A stretch of DNA of 6,417 bases from Actinomycetes bacterium (lineage in GTDB: Bacteria > Actinomycetota > Acidimicrobiia > Acidimicrobiales > RAAP-2), in the NCBI GenBank assembly GCA_021781315.1, contig JAJXXB010000274.1:1-6417 (forward strand). Direction: 5' to 3'. Numbering within the stretch: the stretch's first letter is position 1; each line of letters opens with the position of its first letter. Shown one piece after another: positions 6,113 through 6,417 of the stretch. The translations under genes and the position numbers were made by a program. The notes under the pieces are model-generated. The model made no database searches and was not told the origin of the DNA. It worked only from the letters and a program-made list of their open reading frames with translations.

Positions 6113-6417
6113 TTGCGCACCTGGTGACGAGCGTTCGCCAGCCACGAGGGCCTCGAGGTGACGGGTGACCTCGGTGCGCCAACCGACGAGCACCCGGTCG
6201 TGGTCGGCGCGCACGGCCGCGGCGGTCGTCTCGCCGGGCACGACGACCCAGGTCGCGGGCGACACCAGGGCGCGCGCGACGCGCCACGCGGAGGGCGCCC
6301 CGATCAGAACCGCGTCGGCGCTTGCAATCGCGGCGCGCGCGGCCTCGTCGGGCTCGAGCGACACGGTCTCGTAGCAGGCGACCGTCTCGACGGGGATCGC
6401 GCGCGCGCTGAGCTCGA
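6110..6417 (-). CDS. hemD: Uroporphyrinogen-III synthase, C-terminal part (5' end outside the window)
   Basis: HemD closes hydroxymethylbilane with inversion of ring D to give uroporphyrinogen III. About 101 C-terminal residues are present, roughly 40 percent of a usual 250-residue HemD; the frame is open to the right edge. The family is poorly conserved, but the order fits. A strand and tyrosine segment VETVACYETV comes first, then ADAVLIGAPSAW in place of the usual DAVVFTSPSAV, then a VVPGETTAAAVRA segment matching the IGxxTAxA motif. A final helix TRHLEALVAG follows. Position directly before hemB in the same direction strengthens the call, as hemD-hemB is a common bacterial order. The frame ends in TAG at 6112-6110. 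Whether it is fused to HemC or a methyltransferase domain, as in some Actinobacteria, cannot be seen. The IGAPSAW variant is somewhat divergent. Confidence 0.82.
   Translation of the reverse strand, partial: ELSARAIPVETVACYETVSLEPDEAARAAIASADAVLIGAPSAWRVARALVSPATWVVVPGETTAAAVRADHDRVLVGWRTEVTRHLEALVAGERSSPGAQ

Noticed and set aside
1..6417. Search for CRISPR arrays, tRNA or rRNA genes, insertion sequence ends, riboswitches and phage or defence genes.
   Set aside because: No spaced repeats, no tRNA-like cloverleaf, no terminal inverted repeats and no transposase or integrase were seen; nearly every base is in a housekeeping-type gene.

Overview
The window is gene-dense, very GC-rich bacterial DNA with GC-heavy third codon positions and frequent GTG starts. 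The proteins look actinobacterial. A nuoA-nuoB operon sits beside a geranylgeranyl-reductase-family flavoprotein, and the heme genes are those of the glutamate (C5) pathway. I suspect a lineage such as Acidimicrobiia, but that is inference from gene content and style, not a database match.

Layout. (1) Positions 1-545, minus strand: the start of a complex I (NDH-1) operon. nuoA is complete and nuoB is cut by the window edge after 27 codons. (2) Positions 546-611: a 66 bp divergent intergenic region with a good -10 hexamer for the plus-strand gene, placed so that its transcript would be leaderless. (3) Positions 612-2745, plus strand: a two-gene unit of a geranylgeranyl reductase-like FAD oxidoreductase (MenJ-like) and an eight-helix ZIP-family metal transporter, 4 bp apart. 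(4) Positions 2746-2751: a 6 bp convergent junction with GC hairpins around it. (5) Positions 2752-6417, minus strand: a compact operon, transcribed from the right edge leftwards, of hemD (3' part only), hemB, hemL and an unrecognised single-pass membrane protein. hemD and hemB are 9 bp apart, hemB and hemL overlap by ATGA, and hemL overlaps the last gene by its TGA.

How the genes fit together. HemL makes 5-aminolevulinate, HemB condenses two molecules to porphobilinogen, and HemD closes the tetrapyrrole ring, so the right half is core heme synthesis. The left half is respiratory. NuoA and NuoB belong to the quinone-reducing NADH dehydrogenase, and the neighbouring flavoprotein plausibly saturates an isoprene unit of menaquinone, that enzyme's electron acceptor. 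The ZIP transporter probably moves a divalent metal, of unknown identity.

Most of this is housekeeping. I saw no mobile element, CRISPR array, tRNA or rRNA, and no convincing undescribed multi-gene system. The points most worth a second look are the membrane protein of unknown function translationally coupled to hemL, the C-D-C form of the HemB metal site, the probable leaderless promoter of the reductase gene, and the ZIP gene in the reductase operon.
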